This document shows, in pieces, positions 28,201-34,190 of a stretch of DNA of 64,000 nucleotides (position 1 is the stretch's first letter; each line of letters starts with the position of its first letter). Under the pieces are notes generated by a model, which saw nothing but the letters and a program-made list of their open reading frames with translations, made no database searches and was not told where the DNA came from. Source of the stretch: Bacteroidia bacterium (GTDB lineage: Bacteria; Bacteroidota; Bacteroidia; Palsa-965); the NCBI GenBank assembly GCA_023151315.1, contig JAKLJE010000024.1:288-64287 (forward strand). Direction: 5' to 3'. A program made the position numbers and the translations under genes.

Positions 28201-28524
28201 AGGGAGAGCATCAATCCACTCCAGATCAACTCGGTAAATTGTGGTTGTTTTGATAACAGAGTCTCTACCCAATATGCTTATTTTCGTAGAATCTTGTCTT
28301 GAAAGTTGGTAACTGATTCCAGCATTCCTTAAATGGAAAATCATCCCACTACTCCTACCAGCGAACAAGACATCAGTTCTTGTTTTGTAGTACTGATCAT
28401 GTACCTGACCTTTATTCTCCATGAACCGTACTTCTTCACAAATGTTTGATTGAATCTCCTGTCCAACAACGTTGAGATACGAGAGAAAGGTCGTGACGAT
28501 AATTAGTAGTAATTGACGTAACAT
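25234..28524 (-). CDS. Giant secreted SBBP-repeat protein with T9SS sorting tail
   Basis: The 1096-residue product has a signal peptide (about 1-20) and an N-terminal domain with FMENKGQVHDQYYKTRTDV typical of the DUF7948-like start of SBBP proteins. About seven beta-propeller-like repeats follow, each with the pattern WxTYYGG..GDD...VDxxGNVYxxGxT (about residues 250-715). PKD/Ig-like segments with GLYIVTVVDSNQCTGTDS come next, and the protein ends in a T9SS C-terminal sorting domain (GIYLVRITTTNHKEFIFKR). It is exported to the cell surface. It may be adhesive or structural; its ligand is unknown. Confidence 0.85.
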   Translation of the reverse strand: MLRQLLLIIVTTFLSYLNVVGQEIQSNICEEVRFMENKGQVHDQYYKTRTDVLFAGRSSGMIFHLRNAGISYQLSRQDSTKISILGRDSVIKTTTIYRVDLEWIDALPQYELRTDSVLGAYDNFYLPNCPNGISHVRSYTGVRFQNLYQGISLHYYNHNGNLKCDYEVGSGANYRNIKIRVTGGQVVIKSDGSLRIITPLGEIEEGVPVVFQNGKVLKGQWIVSNNVLSFYVADYINGVAMTIDPLTRTWSTYYGGVGDDRGVCCRTDRSGSLLITGATIAASQTVFATSGAFQSSSYSVLDAFVSKFDNAGGRIWSTYYGEIGDDAGNGVTSDSWGNVYVVGATQGNNSAPPVFTTQGCHQDTLGGFYDGFVAKFDENGLRLWGTYYGGNIGENIKDCATDASGNLYFVGASPSSNGTSIATPGTHQPVYGGGSSDAFIVKFDSSGTRIWGTYFGGNGAETCFSLSIAFNSEIYICGMTSTLTSPAIATQGCYQSSSSGYDDCYLAKFDINGSRIWSTYYGSMHPDQARSCAVDPNSGSIYFVGKTFGNTGSAIATPGAHQTTYGGNIWDGFLAKFDSSGVREWGTYYGGGGIDDLLGCAVGSDGNVYIVGQTGSTDTGSIATSDGHQTVFGGNNWDGFLAAFNSSGVRLWGTYYGGGGYDYSNFVTVDQWGSVYMTGNTYTSQSNYFTTPGCFQPVNAGSSDAFIVKFNDCIPSTVSVFTNSDVTCNGGADGSAFAMASGGNGFTYYWYPIGGNSDTAFGLPAGNYTCVAVNNCGVGATQSVVITEPLAMITSVQTSIDSVCSGSTSVTLNASASGSFGPVSCYWFTTADTSSFLTIIPTSTVVEVVLFTDSLGCQVEDSVIVYVHPPCPVDLGQDTSVCGPTFLINSGVQGAGSYLWSDGSTGQLLSVDSTGLYIVTVVDSNQCTGTDSILVHMFDLPAIQFQIATDTMCTSDIPIQLIAIPNGGTYSGTGVSGAIFNPQSAGVGTHTVTYTFIDSNQCISTSDFNVVVDACAGVEDFISEEIVFFTTPDGCLLITTTLSVVEVFDVTGRVMLTDELNPGQNLLDMKNWAAGIYLVRITTTNHKEFIFKRCVY

Positions 28525-28701
28525 TGTCCCAATAATTTATTACGACAACAATTTATAGAACTTTTGCTTCCCACAGTAACTTAGGCCAAATTAACACACT
28601 TTAATTGGCAGTGATTTACTGTTCGCCCTGAAAATCATTGCTTCTTTACTCTGCGCACCAACAGTTTCAAGGAACCACACCCCAACTGTTATCCTCCTCC
28701 T

Positions 28702-28765
28702 TCCTTTCCAATCGCATTTCATCACCGTCCGCTTTTTCTGAAACCCAACCTGCGATCTATCGTAG
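28702..28765. repeat. 64-bp direct repeat, copy 1
   Basis: This segment matches 30746-30809 at 59 of 64 positions with a constant offset of 2044 bp and no gap. It contains CCTGCGATCTATCGTAG, a damaged version of the palindrome seen in copy 2. The two copies bracket the YD-repeat-like gene. Confidence 0.85.
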
Positions 28766-28792
28766 TTCAGATTTCAGAATGAGCGGAGGTAA

Positions 28793-28909
28793 ATGATTAA
28801 CTTAGATGCAGCAGATAAAAATGTTGCAAAATTGAATGAATTAGTGAACAAATTCGGGTTTGAGGTTCGAATCCCAGCGGGATCACAGAGTAAAGCAGAG
28901 TTAACTTAG
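28793..28909 (+). CDS. Possible small protein (38 residues)
   Basis: An ATG follows the purine-rich GGAGGTAA and opens 38 codons starting MINLDAADKNVAKLNELVNK and ending in a tag of SQSKAELT. It looks protein-like, but may be the remnant of a longer gene next to the direct repeat. No function can be assigned. Confidence 0.25.
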   Translation: MINLDAADKNVAKLNELVNKFGFEVRIPAGSQSKAELT

Positions 28910-28931
28910 CTCCAATAACAGAAAGCGAACA

Positions 28932-30617
28932 ATGAAGTCAGCATTCACCTTCATATTTTTGATTGGCATGGGTATTAATATTTCCTGCCATGCTCAGTAT
29001 TTACCTATTGAGCCGGAAATAACTGTGCCTCTTTCTGTGCCTGACAGTTTTCCTGCAGCTGAATTTAAGGTGAAGCAGTTACGACAGTACGACCACAACC
29101 AGCTCACTTATTCGGCTCAATATGACAACAAGGGGAGAATTGTGCGTCTGGAGGATTACGTTCACGATTCACTGCGACCCAATATTACAACCTGGAATTA
29201 TGGTCCCGGTCAGGACATAAGGAAGAAAACAGTGGTTCCTCCCTGTTCAGCGTGTACGCGGTCAACTATAATTGAGGAGCAGTGGTTATACAAGAACAAT
29301 CTGAGTTACTTCTCTCGTATCGTACGAATACCTACCAAAGCTGGAGTAATGATTGACTCTCTATTCGTTGTCAAAGATTCGAAGGATTATTGCCTCGACT
29401 CTGCAATGTTTCGTAATAAGGAACTGATATATCGTGAGGTGCAAACACTGTATAACAACTCACATCTGAAAAAGATAAAAGTAACTGACAACAGAGCGGA
29501 GATTGATTACTTGTTGGAGGAAAAAGAATACGTGTACGATACTACCGGCCGACTCCTACAGTTCATAATGAAGCGTGGCGGGCATATGATTACAACCGAA
29601 AGCTACACATACAACTCAGATGGAAACAGAATTTCGTTTGAGCAGACTGATGCCACTGGAAGTGTGACATACAAAGAACAGATCAGCTACAATGAAAAAG
29701 GATTGCCCTGTAAACGTACTTTATCCAACTCAAGTGGATTAGAGCAGGTTATTGAAATATGGAATTACGACACACAAGGGCGATTGATATTGAACGCGCG
29801 TCCCAATCAATCGCCGTTTGTTGCAGACTCCTCTTTTTTGTATGTGCGCTTTTTAAATCACACTAATAATGATCGGGTAGAAATAAAAATAGCGGGAAAC
29901 AATGTCACAAAAACTGATGTGCGTTCTCAAGGCCGGATGGTAACAGTAACAAAATCATCTTACGGTCGCAGTGGCCCACGTCTTCCAAGGCCAACCAAGG
30001 ATATGGAAGACGACTCTTTGTTCAGAATAGAGTCCATCGAGGAGTTCGATACTGTTCTTGAGGTTTTGATCAGAAAAATAAATTTTGAGCGGGACAAGAA
30101 AAAGGAACACAAAAAAACGTCAGAGTACGTTTACACTTACGATGAAGAAGGCAATGTTTTGCAGGAAGAGAAGTGGTTCTGGACCAAAGGACAATTGAAG
30201 CAGCATTATATTACCGTTTTCAAATATGATTCATTCGACCGTCTGACCCAATTAACTGTTTACAAGGATACCGGCAAAGTGCATTCTTACAGCATCAGGT
30301 CCTATGACGGTCAAGGACATTTAACATTACTCGACAGTTGCGAAAATAACCGGTACCTCCGCGACTCTTTTGCTTATGATTCACTGGGCCGGATGTTGGT
30401 TGCAATTCACAAATCAGCTTTTGGTAAAATCGATACAATCACATATACCTATAGCTGCGATAAAATCATGTCCAAAGTCGAGAGCAGCTCTACAGGTTAT
30501 TTCAGGGATTCACATGTGCAGTACACACCCTCCTGTCTGCCCAGTACTTATATAGACAAACAAAAGGATGGAGTAGTAATACGCAACGTGCGTTGGGAAT
30601 TCGAGTTTTTTCAATAA
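28932..30617 (+). CDS. Secreted RHS/YD-repeat-like protein
   Basis: The 561-residue product has a signal peptide (about residues 1-21) and repeated stretches of the form YDxxGRLxxxxxxxx (for example YVYDTTGRLLQFI, NYDTQGRLILN, FAYDSLGRMLVAI). These match divergent RHS/YD repeats, which form beta-strand shells. It lacks the RHS core end, a toxin tip and a T9SS sorting tail. The gene is bounded by a 64-bp direct repeat, so it may have arrived as a unit. Role unknown. Confidence 0.65.
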   Translation: MKSAFTFIFLIGMGINISCHAQYLPIEPEITVPLSVPDSFPAAEFKVKQLRQYDHNQLTYSAQYDNKGRIVRLEDYVHDSLRPNITTWNYGPGQDIRKKTVVPPCSACTRSTIIEEQWLYKNNLSYFSRIVRIPTKAGVMIDSLFVVKDSKDYCLDSAMFRNKELIYREVQTLYNNSHLKKIKVTDNRAEIDYLLEEKEYVYDTTGRLLQFIMKRGGHMITTESYTYNSDGNRISFEQTDATGSVTYKEQISYNEKGLPCKRTLSNSSGLEQVIEIWNYDTQGRLILNARPNQSPFVADSSFLYVRFLNHTNNDRVEIKIAGNNVTKTDVRSQGRMVTVTKSSYGRSGPRLPRPTKDMEDDSLFRIESIEEFDTVLEVLIRKINFERDKKKEHKKTSEYVYTYDEEGNVLQEEKWFWTKGQLKQHYITVFKYDSFDRLTQLTVYKDTGKVHSYSIRSYDGQGHLTLLDSCENNRYLRDSFAYDSLGRMLVAIHKSAFGKIDTITYTYSCDKIMSKVESSSTGYFRDSHVQYTPSCLPSTYIDKQKDGVVIRNVRWEFEFFQ

Positions 30618-30658
30618 TGAAATCGTGACTTATGCCACAAACAGATTTTTATCCGTTG

Positions 30659-30724
30659 TACCCGAGACGGGACTTGAACCCGTACGGCCGTGAGGCCAAG
30701 GGATTTTAAGTCCCTCGTGTCCCC
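30659..30724 (-). pseudogene. Truncated tRNA-Leu(UAA) remnant
   Basis: On the minus strand the sequence reads from the end of the D arm through a UAA anticodon loop (GGGACTTAAAATCCC), a long class-II variable arm (TTGGCCTCACGGCCG), the T arm (ACGGGTTCAAGTCCCGT) and the 3' acceptor strand CTCGGGT. The partner 5' acceptor strand and most of the D arm are missing, replaced by unrelated sequence. It cannot make a functional tRNA. A 3' fragment of this type is what integration at a tRNA gene leaves. Confidence 0.8.
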
Positions 30725-30745
30725 CAAATTTCATCTTTTTCATCA

Positions 30746-30809
30746 TCCTTTCCAACTGCATTTCATTCCCGTCCGCTTTTTCTGAAACCCAACCTGCGAT
30801 CTATCGCAG
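30746..30809. repeat. 64-bp direct repeat, copy 2
   Basis: Partner of 28702-28765 (59 of 64 identical). It ends in a perfect palindrome, CCTGCGAT CT ATCGCAGG (30793-30810), which the first copy has lost through substitutions. It lies 22 bp beyond the tRNA-Leu remnant. Confidence 0.85.
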
Positions 30810-30869
30810 GTGTCGCTTACTTAAAGTGCAGTAAATAACCTGTGCTTCTTCCTCTGTTGCGAAACTATT

Positions 30870-30897
30870 CACCGCGTTTTTGCGGTGTTTATTTTCC
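30870..30897 (+). terminator. Hairpin with T-rich tail
   Basis: CACCGC and GCGGTG pair around GTTTTT and are followed by TTTATTTT. It could end transcription from the YD-repeat gene. The stem is only 6 bp. Confidence 0.5.
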
Positions 30898-31046
30898 GTA
30901 TTCACCGCATAATATCAGCACCGGAAATCGGCGTTCTGCAGAAACATTTGTCGTTAAACAGTATTTAACACCGGCATTGACTTTCTTTCAACTCTCTTTC
31001 CACCGAAATTCCGTATTTTCGGTATGAAATTGGCAGTAACACCACT

Positions 31047-32312
31047 ATGAGGAAAATCGGATTTCTGTTTGCAGGCTTGATTTTGTGCGCTTCGCTGCGT
31101 GCGGCGCAAATCCTCATTCCTATGGACGATCATCAGCACGATCACCTGCGTGCTTACGGAATCACATACAAAGTGCTCAACCGCGGCGGTGAAGCGAAGT
31201 GGCTGCTCAACTACCGTTACGGCTCGTTCATGTTTCCGTACACCAAAGAAGATGAACAGGAATGTAAAGTGATGGGCGTTACCTTCGAAGTGATTCCTGA
31301 TGCGATGGCAGCCGGAATCCTGACCGATATTTCCAGTCCTGAAAAAAACATGGATGCGGTGAAACTGGAAAAGCCCCCGAAGATTGCTGTGTACACACCT
31401 TCCAACAAATTGCCGTGGGATGATGCCGTAACCATGGTACTCAAGTACGCCGATATTCCTTACGACACGATTTACGACGAGAAAGTCATTCAGGGAATTC
31501 TTCCGAAATACGATTGGCTGCATTTGCACCACGAAGATTTCACCGGTCAGTACGGACGCTTCTGGGCAGGATTCAAAGACCGCGATTGGTACAAGCATGA
31601 TGTTTCCACCAATGAAGCGATGGCTTCCAAACTCGGTTTTCTGAAAGTGTCGCATCTCAAACTGGCAGTAGCGAAAAAGATCAGAGAGTTTGTTGCCGGA
31701 GGCGGATTTCTGTTTGCGATGTGTTCCGCAACGGATTCGTACGACATTGCCCTCGCCGCTGAAGGCATTGACATCTGCGATCGTATGTACGACGGAGATG
31801 GATTTGATCCGCAGATGAATTCGAAACTCAATTACGATGTAACGTTTGCATTCACGAAGTTTCATCTGAAGCTGAATTCGACCGAATACGAATTCTCCGA
31901 CATCGACACTTACAACACGCGTGTGCAGCGCGGCGTAACAGAGCAGAACGATTACTTCTCATTGTTCGAATTCTCTGCCAAGTGGGATCCGATTCCAACC
32001 ATGTTGTGTCAGAACCACGCGAACCTGATCAAAGGATTCTGGGGACAAACAACAGGATTCGACAAAGCTTTGATCAAGCCGGGCACGTTGATCATGGGAG
32101 AAAACAAAGCCATCAACGAAGCACGCTACATTCACGGAGAAGCCGGCAAAGGCATGTGGACATTCTACGGCGGTCACGATCCGGAAGATTATCAGCACCG
32201 CGTGGAAGAGCCACCAACGGATTTATCGTTGTATCCGAATTCACCGGGCTACCGTTTGATTCTGAACAACATTCTTTTCCCTGCTGCGCGTAAGAAGCAT
32301 CAGAAGACGTGA
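31047..32312 (+). CDS. Exported protein of the 'asparagine synthetase B-like' family
   Basis: The 421-residue protein has a signal peptide (about 1-18) followed by AQILIPMDDHQHDHLRAYGI. I know this family from Bacteroidota annotations as 'asparagine synthetase B', but it shows none of the AsnB hallmarks: no N-terminal catalytic Cys2 and no SGGLDS ATP-pyrophosphatase loop. The central part (IAVYTPSN.., VAGGGFLFAMCSATDSYD) resembles the fold of class I glutamine-amidotransferase or DJ-1-like domains. An exported location also argues against amino-acid synthesis. Real function unknown. Confidence 0.6.
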   Translation: MRKIGFLFAGLILCASLRAAQILIPMDDHQHDHLRAYGITYKVLNRGGEAKWLLNYRYGSFMFPYTKEDEQECKVMGVTFEVIPDAMAAGILTDISSPEKNMDAVKLEKPPKIAVYTPSNKLPWDDAVTMVLKYADIPYDTIYDEKVIQGILPKYDWLHLHHEDFTGQYGRFWAGFKDRDWYKHDVSTNEAMASKLGFLKVSHLKLAVAKKIREFVAGGGFLFAMCSATDSYDIALAAEGIDICDRMYDGDGFDPQMNSKLNYDVTFAFTKFHLKLNSTEYEFSDIDTYNTRVQRGVTEQNDYFSLFEFSAKWDPIPTMLCQNHANLIKGFWGQTTGFDKALIKPGTLIMGENKAINEARYIHGEAGKGMWTFYGGHDPEDYQHRVEEPPTDLSLYPNSPGYRLILNNILFPAARKKHQKT

Positions 32313-32331
32313 AAAGATAGTACACGGATTT

Positions 32332-32360
32332 GGCGGATTAAACGGATTCGCGCGGATTTT
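32332..32360. repeat. Short tandem CGGATT repeats
   Basis: Four CGGATT units at 9-11 bp spacing follow the upstream gene. Similar runs are scattered in Bacteroidota intergenic DNA by my recollection. It directly abuts the hairpin element at 32356-32401. Confidence 0.5.
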
Positions 32361-32401
32361 TTACGGGTCATTGCGACGAAGGAAGCAATCCCCGTAAAAA
32401 T
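32356..32401. repeat. Palindromic dispersed element (TCATTGCGA...GAAGCAATCC type)
   Basis: TTTTTACGGG and CCCGTAAAAA form an outer stem; ATTGC and GCAAT form an inner stem around GACGAAGGAA. The core resembles a repeat, GTCATTGCGA..GAAGCAATC, that I recall from many bacterial genomes. The structure could act as a bidirectional terminator or be a nonautonomous mobile repeat. Confidence 0.6.
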
Positions 32402-32496
32402 TTCTTTCTGCAACTTTTACGAATGCTTCTGCAACCATCCACTGCGTAGTTCCACCATATAAATCTTATCTTCGGGAACGATAAAAATCAATTCCG

Positions 32497-33654
32497 ATGA
32501 AACATTTATTGCTGGCATTCAGCATCTCATTTGCTGCCATTTCCGGTTTCGCGCAGGAGCGTTCCAACAAGAAAGACTCGCAGATCCGTTTCTCTGATGT
32601 CAAAGAAGCGAAGACCACTTCTGTGAAAGATCAATACCATTCGAGCACCTGCTGGATTTTCTCCACGGAATCGTTTCTCGAATGCGAATTGCTGCGTCAG
32701 GGAAAAGGTGAAGTAGATCTTTCCGAAATGTGGATCGTGCGTTGCGCATACATTGAAAAAGCAAAACGCTATATCCGTTTGATGGGCAAAGCGCAATTCA
32801 GTCCGGGCGGTGAAGGAATGGACGTGATAAACATTGCTGCGCAATACGGATTGATGCCGCAATCAGCTTATGCAGGAATGCCTCCGGGAGAAGACAAAGT
32901 GAAACACAACGAAATGGATGCAGTGCTGAAAGCCATTCTGGATGCGCAGTTGACATTGCATGAAGGGAAACTGAATCCGAATTGGCTCGCTGCATTCACC
33001 GGTGCGCTCGAAGGTTATCTCGGAACACCGCCTGCAACTTTCGATTACAACGGAAAGAAATACGATCCGAAATCATTCTCTGCATTCCTCGGTTTCAATC
33101 CGGCAGATTATGTTTCCATCACTTCATTCACGCATCATCCGTTTTACACACGCTTTGCGCTGGAAGTTCCTGACAACTGGTCGTGGGATTATTCTTACAA
33201 CGTAACACTTGCCGATATGACGGCTATTGCTGAGAACGCTACTGCAAATGGATTCACCGTACAATGGGGAACTGATATTACCGAGCCGGGCTTCTCGCAC
33301 AAAAACGGTTTGGCATTGGTTCCTGAAAATCCGATTGAAAAAATGCGCAAGACGGAGAAAGATTCACTGTGGATGTTTCCATGCAAAGACCGCGTGATTA
33401 CAGAGTTGCTGCGTCAGGAAGCATTTGACAATCTGAGCACGCAGGATGATCACGGCATGCTGATCACAGGTCAATGCAAAGACCAGAATGGAAAACGTTT
33501 CTATATCGTGAAAAATTCCTGGGGAACGGAGAACAATGAGAACGCCGGATATCTGTATGTTTCTCAAGCGTATTTCCAGTTCAAGACAACGGGAATCATG
33601 GTACACAAGAGCGCAGTGCCGAAAGATATTGCAGCGCGAATGGGGATTAAATAG
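32497..33654 (+). CDS. Secreted C1-family (PepC/bleomycin hydrolase-like) cysteine peptidase
   Basis: The 385-residue protein has a signal peptide (about residues 1-19). The papain-fold triad is readable: Cys52 in SSTCWIF, His319 in QDDHGMLITG and Asn340 in IVKNSWGTEN. The arrangement with long insertions between Cys and His is that of the C1B bleomycin-hydrolase/PepC branch. It probably cleaves peptides in the periplasm or outside the cell. A -7 variant TATCTTCG (32467-32474) lies upstream. Confidence 0.85.
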   Translation: MKHLLLAFSISFAAISGFAQERSNKKDSQIRFSDVKEAKTTSVKDQYHSSTCWIFSTESFLECELLRQGKGEVDLSEMWIVRCAYIEKAKRYIRLMGKAQFSPGGEGMDVINIAAQYGLMPQSAYAGMPPGEDKVKHNEMDAVLKAILDAQLTLHEGKLNPNWLAAFTGALEGYLGTPPATFDYNGKKYDPKSFSAFLGFNPADYVSITSFTHHPFYTRFALEVPDNWSWDYSYNVTLADMTAIAENATANGFTVQWGTDITEPGFSHKNGLALVPENPIEKMRKTEKDSLWMFPCKDRVITELLRQEAFDNLSTQDDHGMLITGQCKDQNGKRFYIVKNSWGTENNENAGYLYVSQAYFQFKTTGIMVHKSAVPKDIAARMGIK

Positions 33655-33722
33655 TTTGAAAGTTCAAAGTTGTAAAGTTCGAAAGTTCGAAACTTGGCAG
33701 TAACAGCAATTACACATACAAC

Positions 33723-34187
33723 ATGTCAGAATACTTTTCTCACGATCATCTCAAAAAACTCAAGGCTGCTGAAGGGCATGTGCTGAAGAACGTTATTTAT
33801 CACAATTGGATCAACAAATCCAATCCTGCTGATGTATTTGAATTCCTGGAGAAACTGGAACTGGATTTCGGTGATGTGAATTTGATTCTGACTGTACCCG
33901 AAACCGATGAAGCCGGAATTACGCTGGCAGATGATTTCGATGCAGAGAAAAACCGTTTGATGTTGCTGCATGAATTCAGCGGAAAAATTGACGTACGCAG
34001 CGACAACATGAACAGCAATGTACTTTGGGAAAATGCAGTGAATAAAAAGTTGCAGACGCTCGGTGTTGTTCACGAAGGTGATAATCTGTACAGCAATTCA
34101 TCCGTTCTTCTCGACTTCGGCGAAGAGCAACTGGAAATCCGTCCGGGAATGGATGGCGTTATTGTTGAACCCTACGACGAGGTTTAA
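33723..34187 (+). CDS. Hypothetical acidic cytoplasmic protein
   Basis: The 154-residue product has no signal peptide or membrane segment and is acidic (GDVNLILTVPETDEAGITL and LLDFGEEQLEIRPGMDG). I recognise no domain. The next gene, a GH20 hexosaminidase, starts 3 nt after its stop, so the two are cotranscribed. The AAGTT tract at 33655-33700 sits upstream. Confidence 0.6.
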   Translation: MSEYFSHDHLKKLKAAEGHVLKNVIYHNWINKSNPADVFEFLEKLELDFGDVNLILTVPETDEAGITLADDFDAEKNRLMLLHEFSGKIDVRSDNMNSNVLWENAVNKKLQTLGVVHEGDNLYSNSSVLLDFGEEQLEIRPGMDGVIVEPYDEV

Positions 34188-34190
34188 ATT

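Larger units (their letters stand above)
28525..28931. other. Intergenic region with direct-repeat copy 1 and a 38-codon ORF
   Basis: This 407-bp gap holds one copy of the 64-bp direct repeat (28702-28765), a small ORF at 28793-28909 and TAACTTAG before the downstream gene. No RNA gene is recognisable. Confidence 0.5.
30618..31046. other. Intergenic region: tRNA-Leu remnant, direct-repeat copy 2, terminator-like hairpin
   Basis: This 429-bp gap contains the 3' part of a tRNA-Leu, the second 64-bp repeat, a hairpin at 30870-30897 and, near 31012, TATTTTCG as a possible -7 element for the next gene. No coding region is supported. Confidence 0.6.

Noticed and set aside
28855-28895. tRNA-like end reading GGTTCGAATCCC
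   Set aside because: The bases next to the loop do not form a T stem, no acceptor or anticodon arm lies upstream, and an intact small ORF reads through the same bases.
28932-30617. Polymorphic RHS toxin with immunity gene
   Set aside because: No RHS core cleavage motif, no variable C-terminal toxin tip and no following small immunity gene.
30659-30724. Functional tRNA-Leu gene
   Set aside because: The 5' acceptor strand (complement of CTCGGGT) and most of the D arm are absent, so the fold cannot close.
31047-32312. Asparagine synthetase
   Set aside because: No catalytic Cys2 and no ATP-pyrophosphatase loop, and the protein has a signal peptide.
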